From Mesotaenium endlicherianum (Eukaryota > Streptophyta > Zygnematophyceae > Zygnematales > Mesotaeniaceae), in assembly GCA_009602735.1 (NCBI GenBank), contig WELA01011326.1:30330-94329 (forward strand): a DNA stretch of 64,000 bases, read 5' to 3'. Below the pieces are notes generated by a model. The model searched no databases. It saw nothing but the letters and a program-made list of their open reading frames with translations, and was not told where the DNA came from. Both the position numbers and the translations under genes were made by a program. Numbering within the stretch: the stretch's first letter is position 1; every line of letters starts with the position of its first letter. Positions 44,701 to 58,700 of this stretch are shown here, piece after piece.

Positions 44701-45448
44701 AATATTGGTGTGCAAGAATGTGTTCCAGCATTGGCGACAACGTCTGGCTGCAAGAAGCAACACTGGACTACAATTTCCACCCGTTGACCGCGCAATATAA
44801 ACGTTGGATCCATTAATCCTGCTCTAAGCCCGCTGCATCCATGCAGCTTTTTAACTCCGGCTGTTCTCTAGCTTGTCTGCACCATGCAGTCTAGGCTCTA
44901 CTCGACCAGTACACTAGCACATAACACTACCATCATTGCCATGATTAAATGCTCGACGTCAGCTTGGCGCCTCATTAAGCCGATCGGACTGACCTCACGT
45001 TAACTTCATGTGCATGGATTGGCATGGATCCATTCTAACATCCCAATTCGTTGCATCCGCGCAGCTAAAAGGGACAGGTGTCCTGTGGTTATACTCTACC
45101 TCGTCTACACCTGTCCGCACCCAGTCTACACCATATTACTCGAAATGAGTTTAGTGAACGAGCCCACCTGAGGACTGGAAATGTCTAGTACAATTCGCAC
45201 AACTCTATATAACGAAAACCTTGCTGCTCGTGCATACATGGTGCATGGACAAGGAATGTTTGGCAGGATCGGATGCTAGGAGCGTACTTTGTAGACATTC
45301 TGGATGATAAGCTTGTGCCAACATTAAGCCGGCAGTTGTCAGACCGCAGTTGTATATGTTTCCATAAAAGAGGGGAACCTCCGATAGCTGAACGACGAAG
45401 TTCTGGGCTAGCTTATTACTGACTTTAGATGCTTTAGCTGCTCATAAG
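38715..45448. other. Gene-poor region between AP-1 mu and MDP-1
   Basis: This 6.7-kb stretch has only short open frames apart from the candidate at 42280-43480. Positions 38715-40440 are AT-rich with nothing recognisable. Positions 40440-41470 are dense in GCATGC and TGCATG words. Positions 43600-45448 show no supported gene; the last few hundred bases should include the MDP-1 promoter. Confidence 0.5.
42280..43480 (-). other. Possible multi-exon gene, unassigned
   Basis: Three minus-strand patches look coding. One lies near 43430-43280 (VLLQQQEQQILDIGIVGVV). One lies near 42900-42728 (EQGVSGLAVSMSATWHFLET, followed by a possible GTGAGG donor). One lies near 42550-42290 (CLSAIQQILEECQQRLMTMA, APDWLGLCRAVLWQQLGS). 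They are Leu/Gln-rich and helical, as in HEAT-type repeat proteins, but I cannot assign a family or a start and stop. Chance open frames in GC-rich DNA remain possible. Confidence 0.3.
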
Positions 45449-46906
<1,458 letters not shown>

Positions 46907-47529
46907 GTGTCTTTTGGACTCTCTGCCAACTCTTCTGGAATATCTGCTGATACATACTATTCATCAAACAGCATACGCATTGATCCACTGATGCTTTGCA
47001 TGGCTGTCATAGTAGCTATAGTTGAGGATCGTAAAAATTTCACATACTGATTGGTTTGCGTCTTTAAGTGAACAACCTTACGCATTTTGATGAAGATTAC
47101 AAAGAGCCCAATCCAAAAAGCGACGGATGAATCAGGGAAGTGGTCATTGGTCCAGACAAGTTCTAGAGTCATAAATTGTTCCGAACATACTCATAGACTG
47201 TATGAGCGTGCCCTATAGAGTGTGTAGAGTACAGTCAGACATGAGAACCACGCAATTAACATACTATGGATAGTTCCTCGTCATTCACTTCATGCACATG
47301 CCAGACAATGTATATCTTGAACAACCCTGTGCTAGCAAATAGCCTGCAACTTGAAAATTTACTGGTCATCAATCAGCACATATGTATTCTTCAATAAACA
47401 CTATCAGGAAGTTCAGGCTTGTGCAGGTAGTATACAAGTCTTGCATATGTATGCAAAAAGGTAAGGTTCTCACTTTTTCAATCACAGTCTTGTGTATGCT
47501 CAGATACTCCACAGTGGAGAACTAACCAA
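46907..47529. other. Intergenic between MDP-1 and F-box/LRR genes
   Basis: This 620-bp stretch between convergent stop codons should contain both 3' UTRs. No coding or repeat was noticed; AATAAA occurs at 47393-47398. Confidence 0.5.
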
Positions 47530-49046
47530 CTAGCATGCAGACCCTGAGGACAGCCTTTCCAGGTCAAGAAGCGTTGGGGCGGGTAGGCTGGTGTTATTGA
47601 TGGAAAGCTCCAAGCAACCTCCATGCTGCGATGCCTTTGCTGCTGCACTCAGTGCCCCAAATGGAAGAAGCTGCAACAACATGCTAGGCGAACTTGAGAA
47701 GAAGTGCAAGGTTTCCAAACTGGGCAACTATCATCTGCGGAAGTGACCTGTCTCACATTGCTAATCATAAGATCGTGCAAGACATGAGGCAAATATTACA
47801 AAACAACATGGACTGGCCTCTACCTTTCAAAAGAAAAGTAATAAGCTGGTGCATAATATGTCCAATCAGCATTGCCAGACAGCATGCCCAGCGGCGAAGA
47901 CGACAAGGACTCACAAGAATGCTCAAGGAAGGGGTATTGGACAACTGGAGGCGTCGCAGAGAGGACGATGGGCAGCGCAGATGTTGCAGTGCCGTGCACC
48001 TGTTGCAGTTCAGCTCCTCCATGACTGCCGAAATTATCTCCACCCTGCAACCACAGGCACGACCAGAGACTTTGGTTGCAAAAGAAGGCATAAGTTGAGG
48101 ACCATCCTACACCCGCCCAGGCTGAAAGACAAGCACCCCACTCCTCTCATGCAGCCAACACCTTGCGATGCAAGTGACCTACATCCCCTGTACATGTTTG
48201 TTTGTATACATGAAAGCAGCCAAGAAGGCCAGCATGCAACACGGCGTTTTGAGTCATGACGGGCAGCAAACCTGCGCAGGCGAGAGCAGCCAGCGAGTGA
48301 CAACGACGAGAGAGTTGGAGCTGGCAGAACGAGGGACTGCAGCTCCAGGCAGCCACTGGCATCCAGGTCTTCGAGTCCCAGGGCCTGCGCTAGCAGGGCA
48401 CCCACATGCTGTGCGCTGAGCTGGCGGCACATGAAGATGCTGAGCACACGCAAAGCTGGGCACTTTATATGGCTGAGGCTGCGTAAGCTGGAACAGTGCG
48501 GCAGCAGCAGAGTAGCAAGGCTGGGGCAGTGCAGAGACAGAGTGTGCAAGCGCGTGCATGAGCCCAGCCTCAGGTCCCGGAGGCCTGCCACGTGCACTGT
48601 TGCGCTCTCCAGCTGCACACCCACACCCCCGCCAGTCCGCAATGCTGATAGGGAATTGACTGCCTTGGAGTAGCAGCATGCTTTGTATACAAGCTCACTA
48701 CAGTCACATTAGCTGCTGACGGAAACAATCGTTCACCTAAGTGTAAAGAAGCAGTCTCTAGACCATAAAAAACAAGTCATTACAGCCTTAGAAGAATGCT
48801 GATTATTTACTAATTTTGATGTTCGAAGTAATACATGCGTTGAATGCAATAACGACTGACGACCTAATTCCCCTTACGCCAGCGTACACACACGACCTTC
48901 TATAGAAAACAATAAACTCTAAGTACCTAGTCACCCGCAACTAATTCACGATACAAACAGTAACAAGATGATATTGTTGCCATGTATATGTTGCGAATCA
49001 TGTGGGGCGCAGAACACCCACACCCACATATACACACACAGACAAG

Positions 49047-49126
<80 letters not shown>

Positions 49127-49592
49127 NNNNNNNNNNNNNNNNNNNNNNNNNNNNNNNNNNNNNNNNNNNNNNNNNNNNNNNNNNNNNNNNNNNNNNNNNN
49201 NNNNNNNNNNNNNNNNNNNNNNNNNNNNNNNNNNNNNNNNNNNNNNNNNNNNNNNNNNNNNNNNNNNNNNNNNNNNNNNNNNNNNNNNNNNNNNNNNNNN
49301 NNNNNNNNNNNNNNNNNNNNNNNNNNNNNNNNNNNNNNNNNNNNNNNNNNNNNNNNNNNNNNNNNNNNNNNNNNNNNNNNNNNNNNNNNNNNNNNNNNNN
49401 NNNNNNNNNNNNNNNNNNNNNNNNNNNNNNNNNNNNNNNNNNNNNNNNNNNNNNNNNNNNNNNNNNNNNNNNNNNNNNNNNNNNNNNNNNNNNNNNNNNN
49501 NNNNNNNNNNNNNNNNNNNNNNNNNNNNNNNNNNNNNNNNNNNNNNNNNNNNNNNNNNNNNNNNNNNNNNNNNNNNNNNNNNNNNNNNNNNN

Positions 49593-49640
<48 letters not shown>

Positions 49641-50117
49641 CACATTACTGCAGCCTGTGAGCGATAGGGTCTCCATAGGGCTGTTACGTGGCAGCATAAG
49701 GGTGAGCAAAGTGAGAGCAGCAAGGCCGTGGGCCGTGAGATGGCGCAGGCCTGAACGCACAGGCAGCCTCAAGGCTCCAGCTGTCAGCTGTGGGTTGCCT
49801 GATATGTGCAATGATGTAAGCAAAGGCGCCTCCAGCAAATTCTGCAATGAAAATGGTAAGAGGGTACTTAGCGACTGACACGTACACACTCTGCCCTGCA
49901 GGTGGCTTGCTCACATGCCACACAGGTGCTGTGCTGCTCCCGCCAGTGAGAAAGAGTGGCAAACCCCTAGCACACTCTCTTGCCTTGGTCACCAGAGACA
50001 AGCTGGACGAAAAGACAATGAAAAGCGGGTGCAAGAAAGCACCTTGACGCCCGCGTCCGTGATTGCGGGACAGCTGGACACATTCACTGACATGCCCACG
50101 TCCTCCTCCTCCTCCTC

Positions 50118-50149
<32 letters not shown>

Positions 50150-52220
50150 TCTCCTGACCGTTGTGGTCCTCAAATGGGCTCACCCTCGTCCTATGATTTT
50201 CGAAATGCAAGTGTATGGGGTGCATACTACCTGGCAGGTACTCCAAGGACACATACTTGGACTTCCCGTGACCTCTCCCTCTTCTGCTGGCGGCCCCAGC
50301 TTCAGCCAGAGAGGTGAGGTCTGCAGAGTCGCCCAGGGACTCACTGCCGTCGGATTGGGCAGCATCACCAGCAGGGCGCGCGCAGTGGCGAGCCAGAGCA
50401 GAAAGCGCTGCGTCCGTAATGAGCGCGCACCTGCTCACCACCACCTCCCTCACCTGCTTGCACTCCGGCCGGCCCCGCCCGTCCCCCCCCATCAGCCACT
50501 AGGCAAACTGATTTGTCTGCTTCTGGGGCTCCTTATGTCGTCCTAGCGGAGGAGTAGGAGAAAAAGGGAGAACCTTGGGGTGCAGAGCACAGAGGGCTGC
50601 CACGTCATGATCCGTCGCTTGCTCACACCCGTCCAGGTTGACAGACAACAGGGAGCGGCGGCACTCTCCGCCAGCCGCAGCCGCCAGGACAGGCTGCACG
50701 CTCTTCACCACCTTACCTGCACAGCCCACAGCAGAGCAGTTGACACCCGTCTCCCATCCGCCCATGCCTCACCACAGAATGAGGTCAAGTCTATCGCATC
50801 AAACAACAGCAAGAGCTTTGCACAATGAGATGGATTGGAGTGAGCCAGCTGGGGGGGAGTGGGGCGCTTACGGCAGCGCTGGAAGCTCAGGCGCTCCAAG
50901 TTGGTATGCGCTGCCACCTGGCAGCAGACAGTCACACATGCCACAAGGGTGGGCTTTCAGATTTTATCAGAGCTGCGTGCACAGTGAAGAGCTCGCCATG
51001 GCAATCAGCACCCAGTCTTGACAAGGCACAGCACGGTCTTAGGATGTGTGTGTATGTGCACACGCTGCATGCTGCTCTCTGCCACTCTCTCTCCATAAGG
51101 CCAGGAAGTGGGGCAAGTCCACCTCATGGTACTCGCCCACAAGAGCAGGCCAGGTTGAGTACCATGCTGCACAGAGAAGCAGGCGACATGTTGGGCGGCA
51201 GCACCAGGGACTTGATGCCCTCGCGCAGTGCCCTCACCGCTCTGCTGAACTCGCGCGACACCTGGCAGCCAACACCCCCCAGCAAGCCCACAAGAGACAA
51301 TGCTTCATGAAAAGCCAGGCTGCAGCCTAGGTGGGTTGCCTAACACAGCAACTGCCACTATACAAAGGATGTAGCTGGCTGGCGCACATGAGGAGGGCAG
51401 GAGGAGGCCGCAGCGGAAGCGAAAAGAGTACCAAGGCAGCCCGGGCTCGGTCGCGGTGGGTCAGCCTGTCCAGGATGAGCTGCTTGCACTCCTCTGGCAG
51501 CGTCTCCCACAGCTCCTCGTGCTCCTCCTCCTCCTCTATGCCCTTCTGCGATGCGCTGAAATCAGTTCTGCCTCTATCGCTTGCTGCTTGTCCTTCTAGA
51601 GCGTGCTTCTTACAAAAAGCCAGGGACGTGCCAGGACCAGCCACCTGAGTCTGCTGACTGTGGCGCGCTGTGGATTGGTTCAAGAGGAGATCTGCTGCCG
51701 TTTCTGTCGACCCATCGCACTCCAAATACGCCTGTCATAAGCTCCGCTTCAAGCCCGTCAGCACCTTCATATTTATGACTAACTTCCTAGTTCTTATCTG
51801 TAACATTGTCAGAAACTTTGATGGTATACACAGAAGCGGCACCAAGTGGGCTCACAAAATACACGCCGCAACATGACTTACAGAAAGGATTTCATCTATA
51901 CTTGTGCTGCCCCCAAAAAGTTCCACGAGCACTTCAAGTTCCTCTGCTTTATCAAGCTGAATACTTGTCCCAGCTCTTGTTGACATTTTGCTCCCAGCCA
52001 GAGCGCATACTGACTTTTTATCTGTATCCTCAGGTACCTGCCTCAATTCAACTACATCCTTACGGAATCTCTCTTTCGGGTTCCTTCTGGAACTTGATTT
52101 CTTGCTTTGACGTGCAGCTTCGTCAAGCTCCAGCTCCTCTCTACCAGCTTCGTCAGCCCTGGGGTAACCACCTCTCTCAGCTACCTCACGTGATATAGGA
52201 TTCCTTTGAGAGTGGACCAT
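47530..52220 (-). CDS. F-box/leucine-rich-repeat protein, FBL15-like (gap inside)
   Basis: This is a substrate receptor of an SCF ubiquitin ligase. Exons read: 52220-51882, 51545-51432, 51261-51133, 50917-50872, 50716-50574, from 50453 (one or two exons to 50043), 49841-49644, then after the gap 48612-48272, 48044-47915 and 47670-47530. The F-box is LWETLPEECKQLILDRLTHR, continued by VSREFSRAV across an intron. Leucine-rich repeats follow (LLSVNLDGCEQATDHDVAAL; VVVSRCALITDAAL; VNVSSCPAITDAGV; LHTLSLHCPSLATLLLPHCS; LEDLDASGCLELQSLVL). The layout resembles Arabidopsis FBL15, which lacks the GRR1-type spacing, but the exact orthologue is inferred. A poly-Gln/poly-Glu stretch lies near 50150-50100. 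A 466-base gap at 49127-49592 may hide exons. It is head to head with ARPC2. Confidence 0.85.
49049..49638. repeat. (AG)n microsatellite containing a 466-base gap
   Basis: AG dinucleotide repeats (49049-49126 and 49593-49638) flank unknown bases at 49127-49592. The repeat starts only a few bases after the donor GTGAGC of the exon ending at 49644, so it is intronic to the F-box/LRR gene. The true gap length is not known from the sequence. Confidence 0.9.
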
Positions 52221-52871
52221 CTTTATAACAGGAAGCAGTCAAGGAAGCACCAAAAAAAGTATCTGCACCCAATACCACGGCAATGGAAAAATAAATCCAC
52301 GTTAGTGGCCCCAATAAAGTCAATCAAAACCTTGAGATGCTTTGTCGGGAAGAAGAGTTTCTCGTGTCCCACAGAAGAAGGCTCCGGAGCAAGAAATCAC
52401 TAAATAAAATAGTCAATGAAGGTGCTCCTTAAGTGCTGGACACGTAGCAGACAGTCAGCAACTACTCCACAACGGCAGTCGTGATATGTGAAGAACGTCA
52501 ACACCCTGTGTCCGTGCACCGATAGTTCGCTCCGCGTCCTCTTAAACTGAAGTGCAATCGCGGTCACTGAAGAGCATTGAAGTTGCTGTTGGTGCGGTTC
52601 CTGTCTTGAGGGCCCTGGTTTTTTCTCACCTTACTCTTTACCTGGTCGAAAACGTGGGAAATAGCAGGCAGATAGCGACCATGATCACAGTTTCTACTAC
52701 TCTCCAGTCGTAACTTGAGACTTCAAAAACATATGACGTTGAAGAGTCTTTTGTGAATGAAATGGTCAACTGGCGACTTGCATAGTCCTCGCCGAGAGTA
52801 TTGTCTGCCTTCTGCTGACATGAGGCTTTCTATGAACTCTAGATAGTTGCAAACCGCGAAGCTTGACTACA
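52221..52871. promoter_or_regulatory. Divergent promoter region of F-box/LRR and ARPC2 genes
   Basis: These 651 bases separate two divergent start codons. No open frame of note is present. Both promoters must lie here, unless upstream noncoding exons exist. Confidence 0.5.
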
Positions 52872-55530
52872 ATGATTCTCTTTGATCCCGAAAACCGGGT
52901 GCTAAAAGACATTCTTTTCAGCCGAATGCGCATGTAAGTTAACCTTAATACTTTCCGAGGACCAGAGCATGCGCGGACCCGCTAGTATACCGTTGTATTT
53001 ACCTGTGACTGGGAGCTTCTGGCTGGGTCCGCCTGCTACTGCAAGCAGCTTAAGCCAAAAGTTAGCATATGACATGTTCATGAAGTTCACTCCTTATATA
53101 CCTGGGACAAGGTACGAAATCATTGCTCAGAAGTTGGCCTTCTGTTTTGATTTGGGGACAGGCAAGAAGAAAAAGTCAAAGACGTTGATGTTCACTTGGT
53201 GGAGTTTGATGATGCAAGGTACAGGATACAGGTAATATTGCTGAATTTGAGTTTTGCTCCTTGAACTGTATGCGTTCTGTTGGTCAATTGCCTGTCATCT
53301 CAAAGTTGATCGATACATATTGCTCATAGCATTGTGGTTGGAGGTCTATAGAACGCACCAGCAGGTAAGCAGCACAACGTTGACCCTCATTTGCCAAGAA
53401 CTGCTCCTTTGTGGGACATGAGCGCCATATGGTCACTAGGAGCACACACGTTAAGAGCAGGTAGAGTGGCTTGGCGCTGTGGTGCATGCAGGGGACTGCC
53501 AAAGAGCCCCAGCTGCTCTTGTCCATGGCACTCCCTCAGGCGCCTCCCGAAATCGTGACAGCTGGCAACTTGCCATTGGGTGCACTGGAGGCAGTGCATG
53601 CAGCCTATGGAGCAGCAGTGCAGATCGTGACGCCGCCTGAGGCTGGCTTCCACCTCACGCTGCTCATCGACCTCAGCAAGCTGCCGTCCATTGAGGGTGA
53701 GAGGTCATCTTGCACTCCAAGTTTTGTCTGCACATGTTGTACTTGTTGCCAGCCTTGTTCATACCTTGTTACGCTCCACATCTGCATCAAATGTTGCTTC
53801 CAGTTTACGAATATGGGAAGAAAGTCATCCCCCCTTGGACGCCTGTGCATGCCAGTATCTCATTTTGGATGCTTGCTCATTCTCTCCACTCACCTGAGTG
53901 TGGCGGGGTGAGGCGACAGAGGAGAGGCAGACGCTGGTGAGCAAGATGGCATCCCTGCGGCTGGTGGTGATGGGAGCACCCCTGAGGGAGATCCTGAAGC
54001 CGCTGGCCAAGGGGCGCGTGTCGGAGGATGCGGATATGCTGGTGGCGCTGGTGCACCGCCCTCTGGAGTCCTACTTTGTGCTGCCGCAGGCGGAGAAGGT
54101 CACGGTGGTGTACCCCATGCGCTTCAAGGACCCCAACGACGTCATTCTCGCCACTGCCTTCCTCCAAGTGCGTCCCCCTCCCTTCCTCCCTCCCTCCTCC
54201 CTCTTACTCTGCCAGGACTGCAGCTGACGAGGCCTGCCTGCCACAGTTGGAACAAAGTGGACCTGTGCAGATGTGGCGTCATCTGCACTCGGCTTTTTCT
54301 TTATGGCCGCCCCAAGGATCTTGGCATCATGCGGACGGGTGCATTACGGACGTGGATGGGGAGCATGCGCAGGAGTTCATGGAGACCAGGAGGGCTGGCA
54401 ACCTGAGCACGGCGCCACCCTGCTCGTACTCGCCCGTGCCGCCCATGGAGCTCAAGGGCGCGCCCTCCTACGCCTTGGACGCCAGTGCTGGCTTTGTGTC
54501 CTTTGGTACGCACTCGCCTGCACCCTCTGCTGGCTCTGCTGCCATCTGGAGCTGGACTGCTTAGGCATGCATCTGGAAAGCTAGGGGGGGCTGGGGGGGG
54601 GGAAGGTGGGTGACATGTGATGTCATCCCAACAAAGTGGTGTGTATGTGCACTGCCCGAAGAGGCATCACCCAGTGTGCATGACCGGGCACGCTTACCAC
54701 CAAAACTGTGGGCCGAGCAGACGGGTAGCACCCGACAAGTGCGTCTACAACACTGGACCACAAGAGCGCTCGCTCTCAAAGCCCGTTTCTGAAGGTCGAG
54801 TCTATTGAACAAGTTTTCAAAACGCGTATAGAGAAGAAATCTGAAGATCTTTTAGCACGAGGCCTATAACCCCTGCTGAGATTGCCCTACAGGAGTTGAT
54901 TTCAAGATGGTGGAGATGAGATGTCTGCTGTCTACAGCCTGCGAGTGTCCCTCTCTAGTATATCTCACGCTTATCCAGGGGGGAAGGGGTGACAGTGATA
55001 TTCCCGCGCCATGTGGAGGGCAACAAGCTTGACAGAGTGACGTGGATACTATCCACCTTTTACGCTTATGTGAGCTATCACATAAAGGTATGGTAAAATT
55101 TTTCCTCTGAGAGGCATGTTTTGCTTAGAGGGATCGGATGGGTACTGTTTGGCGGTGTATGGCTATGTTGCGATTGGTTGCACTGTTTCATTGTTTGCAA
55201 CAGTTCAAGTGCAATGCTTGGACTGTGGAGTTGAGCGAGTGGAGCTTGTGGGGTGGCAGTGCTCAAAGGCGTTCATGCACACCCGCATGCGGCGGCGTGT
55301 GGAGTCGCTCATCCAGGTTCACTCGTCCACCCCCCTTCCCTCCAGTCCCACTTCCATAGCTGTGCTGCTTCCTTTCTCATCCTTTTATTGATAGTTTTCC
55401 TGTACCGAGACTGAGACAATGGGCCCATCTTGTCACTTGCTGCATGCAGGTCCTGAACCGAGCCAAGCCAGACGTTGAGAAGGAAAAGAAGACCGCACAG
55501 GGCCGAAGCTTCAAAAGGGCTGTCATCTGA
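52872..55530 (+). CDS. ARPC2: ARP2/3 complex subunit 2 (p34-Arc)
   Basis: This is a core subunit of the Arp2/3 complex, which nucleates branched actin filaments. Eight exons: 52872-52933, 53162-53231, 53492-53696, 53920-54167, 54373-54505, 54996-55087, 55260-55316 and 55450-55530. All join in phase to 315 residues, against 318 in Arabidopsis ARPC2A. Conserved points include MILFDPENRVL at the start, LVEFDDARYRIQ, KEPQLLLSMALPQAPPE, VVMGAPLREILKPLA, EKVTVVYPMRFKDPNDVILA, VIFPRHVEGNKLDRVTW, and the basic helix HTRMRRRVESLIQ with the tail GRSFKRAVI. All introns are GT-AG. The stop is 247 bases from the stop of the convergent RH50 gene. Confidence 0.96.
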
Positions 55531-55777
55531 GTACAGAACATATTTTGACCAACCTTAGCCTAGTCTACTTACATAAGCCTTCAATCTCTGCGGATGGTGT
55601 ACAAAGTTTATCATAAGCCCTCCAGTATGCTTTTCTACATGGTAGAACAGGGAAGAGTCCAGTGCAAAAAGCACAATAAAGTTGTTAAGAAGACAGCCTA
55701 TGTTTGCTGTACAAGCTCTCCACTGATTGCAACACTTTGAGGATCTAGTTGCGCTCTCCTACGGGGAGCATGGGAGC
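55531..55777. other. Short convergent intergenic region, ARPC2 / RH50
   Basis: Only 247 bases separate the two stop codons. AATAAA at 55675-55680 could serve the plus-strand gene. The 3' UTRs may overlap. Confidence 0.5.
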
Positions 55778-58700
55778 TCAGTAGAAATCATTGGGCACAT
55801 TGTGGATGGGCTGGTTGCGTTCATTACGAGCCATAATCTTGCGAGCGAGTCCCACCTGCCTGCCTAGCGCAAAGACATAGCATGTGCCTGTGCCACCTGC
55901 CCCGCGAGCAGTGCGTCCAACTCGGCGCACGTACTCGCTGGGGTCGCGAGGGAAGTCGAAGAGCACCACTTGCTCCACGTCCAATGAGTCCACCCCCCGA
56001 GAAGCCCTGCCACACCAAGAGGAAGAGTGAACGTCAACGACCCCAACATGTGCATTTATGTGCTTGAAGAGTGGCATGAAGGGGAACCAACTACCACCTT
56101 CAGGGCGCTACCAGAGTACGTGCACAACAAAATGAAAGGTTGTAGGCCGTGTGCAGGTCGGCGCAGGCACATGTAGCGCACCTGTCAGTGCAGACGAGGA
56201 TGAGGCGTTGTGAAGGCTTGCTTTCCAGAAACTGCTGCATGGATTCCAAACGCTTCTCCACATTGAGCGCAGCATGATATGGCAGCACCGTGTAGCGCTT
56301 CCCTTGCCTGTCGTGGCGCGCCAGCACGTTCTCCACCTTCCTGCACGTCTCTATCTGCTCACAGCAGCAGCCACTTCCAGCACTCAGTCGGACAACTTAG
56401 GACGGCAGGACATCAGCACTCCTCACATAAGATGTCCCTAGATGAACTAGCGCGAACAAGTCCAGCAGAGTACAAAAACAAGCAAGTAGTGGATGACGGG
56501 GAGCATAGAAGCAACCGAAGAGCACCCTCGATCGTTGACATGTAAAGGGATCAGAGGGAAGAGGACACCTTGTTACAGAAGATGATGCTCTTGGAGGCCG
56601 GCTGCTGGTCTACCAGCTGCAGCAGCGCGTCCTTCTTGCGAATGAATGCTGACTCTGGGCTCCTGTCAGTGCCCCCGCTGCAGTCCACCAGCACCTGAGG
56701 CAGCAGCAGCAGCGGGCACACAGCAAGCTCAGCACTCATGCACAAGACAGCATTGTGTACAGCACAACATGCACAGACAGACAGGCAGTCCTAGTACCTC
56801 CACTAGCTGTGGAAGCGGTGGTGGTGGTGGTGGTGGCAATACTGACCTCTTGAAGGCCCGAGGCAGTGAGGTGGAGGGAGGGGCCCAGCACAGAGGTGGC
56901 CCCCGGGTAGTCGTGCTGCAGCTGCTTGTGCACCTCCTCCGGCAGCGTGGCCGTCACATGCACAAACTGCGCGTTGGCCGGCACCGCCGCCCGGATGGGC
57001 CGCAGAGTCTCCGCAAAGCCCTCGTCGTCAAACAGAATGTCTGCCTCGTCCACCACCACACTGCCCAGCCATCACCGCAATCCACCAACCGTCCTCATGC
57101 TGCCCTCAGCGCACGCTCTCTGCCCTCGCTGCCTGCCTGCCTCCACCACTAAAGCAACGGCTCTCACTCAGCACCTCGTTTTGCTGCCTGCTTATGCACC
57201 TCGTCCACAAGTGACGTACCCGCTTCCCCGTGAATGACAGAGCAATGCCCTTTTGCACCACAAATATTTGCCCCCCATGCACAACATGCAGACAAACTAC
57301 ATGCCCTCCTTCAGAGTAGCACTCTCCAAACCCCAGAGCTGGGAGGGGCGCCCCGTACCTCTTTACACGGTCAAGCACGATGGACTTGGCTTCAAGGAGC
57401 TGCAGCAAGCGGCCAGGTGTCGCCACAAGAAGCTCCAAGCCGCTCTGGAGAGCATCCACTTGCGTGCGCAGCTTGAAGCCACCCGTGACTGCAGCCGATC
57501 GCAGAGGCAGTCCCCCAGAGGCCAGCTCCCGGCACACTCGCAACACCTGCGCTCGCTCTCACACACGCACGACCGCTCCGCTGCCCACATCAGGACCCCC
57601 TTCAGCCAAGCACCTAGACCTTCACATGCGTAAAAGGTCGATTTTTTTACAATAAGTCCTTCCGGGAGCTGGAAGCTGCAGCAGGGACCAAGCAGTAAGG
57701 CAGAAAGCTAGCAAGCAGCAGCAGCCCCCCGGGGCGTACCTGCGCAGCCAGCTCCGAGGTGGGCACCAGCACCACCGCATGCGGCCTCTTGGGCTCCGCG
57801 CGCCCCCCGCCCGCAAGCTCCTCCTCGCGCAGCCGCTGCAGGAGCGGCGCCAGGTACGCCAGGGTCTTGCCCGTGCCTGTCTGGTCCGCTACGATGCAGC
57901 TCTTGCCCCCCAGGATGGCCCTGTACGCCATCGCCTGCTCGCCCCCCCTCCCCATGCAGGCCAGGCCTCTGCATGTCAGATCAGAGGGAGCAAACTGTCT
58001 GATGCGGATGAGCAGCCCCTCCCAATCCGTCTGCACGTACACACGCACTCTCCCCTTCCAGGGCATTCACATAGAGCACAGGAAGCAGGTACTGGACGGA
58101 GATGCAGGAGAGCGGAGCTAACATGCCTGGATGTGCGAGGCTCGCTGTGCGCCCACGCACGCCAGTGCCCTCACTGCTTCCTCACTCGCCCCTGCCTGCT
58201 TGAACGACGTTGAGCTGAAAAAGTCAGCCACAAGGCTCTCATCCACGTTCTTCCTCTCCCTAGATGCCTTCACGGCCGCTCGCACTTTCTCTTCAATGGA
58301 CACCTGGCCCCCTTCTTCCCGAAGACGTCGTGTGCCAGCTGATGCAGAATCCCTTTCATGTTCAGATGGATCTGACAAATCCTCTCCCAGGGCTTTCAGG
58401 CGCAGCTGGTCCAGTAGGGAACTCTTCCTCTGCATTACAGAAGTGCCGTCCTCGTCATCAGACTCAGAATCTTCATCGTCACTGTCTAGAGCTACGATGC
58501 CCTCAAAGCCTTGCTCTCTCAAATTCTTAATCTCCCTTTCCTCTTTTCGCCTGCCACTACCAGTCCTGTCCTGCTCTGAAGGTTGCAATCTTGCTTTCAA
58601 CTTATCACTCCCTTTCTTGAAAACGTCCAATTTACTAGCCTGGATTTCGGTACTCTCATCATCTTCTGAGTCTTCTTCCCAGCCTTTAACTCGAGCTGCC

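Noticed and set aside
49051-49660. Arg-Glu or Leu-Ser repeat proteins over the gap
   Set aside because: They arise from reading the AG microsatellite and unknown bases; no real coding.
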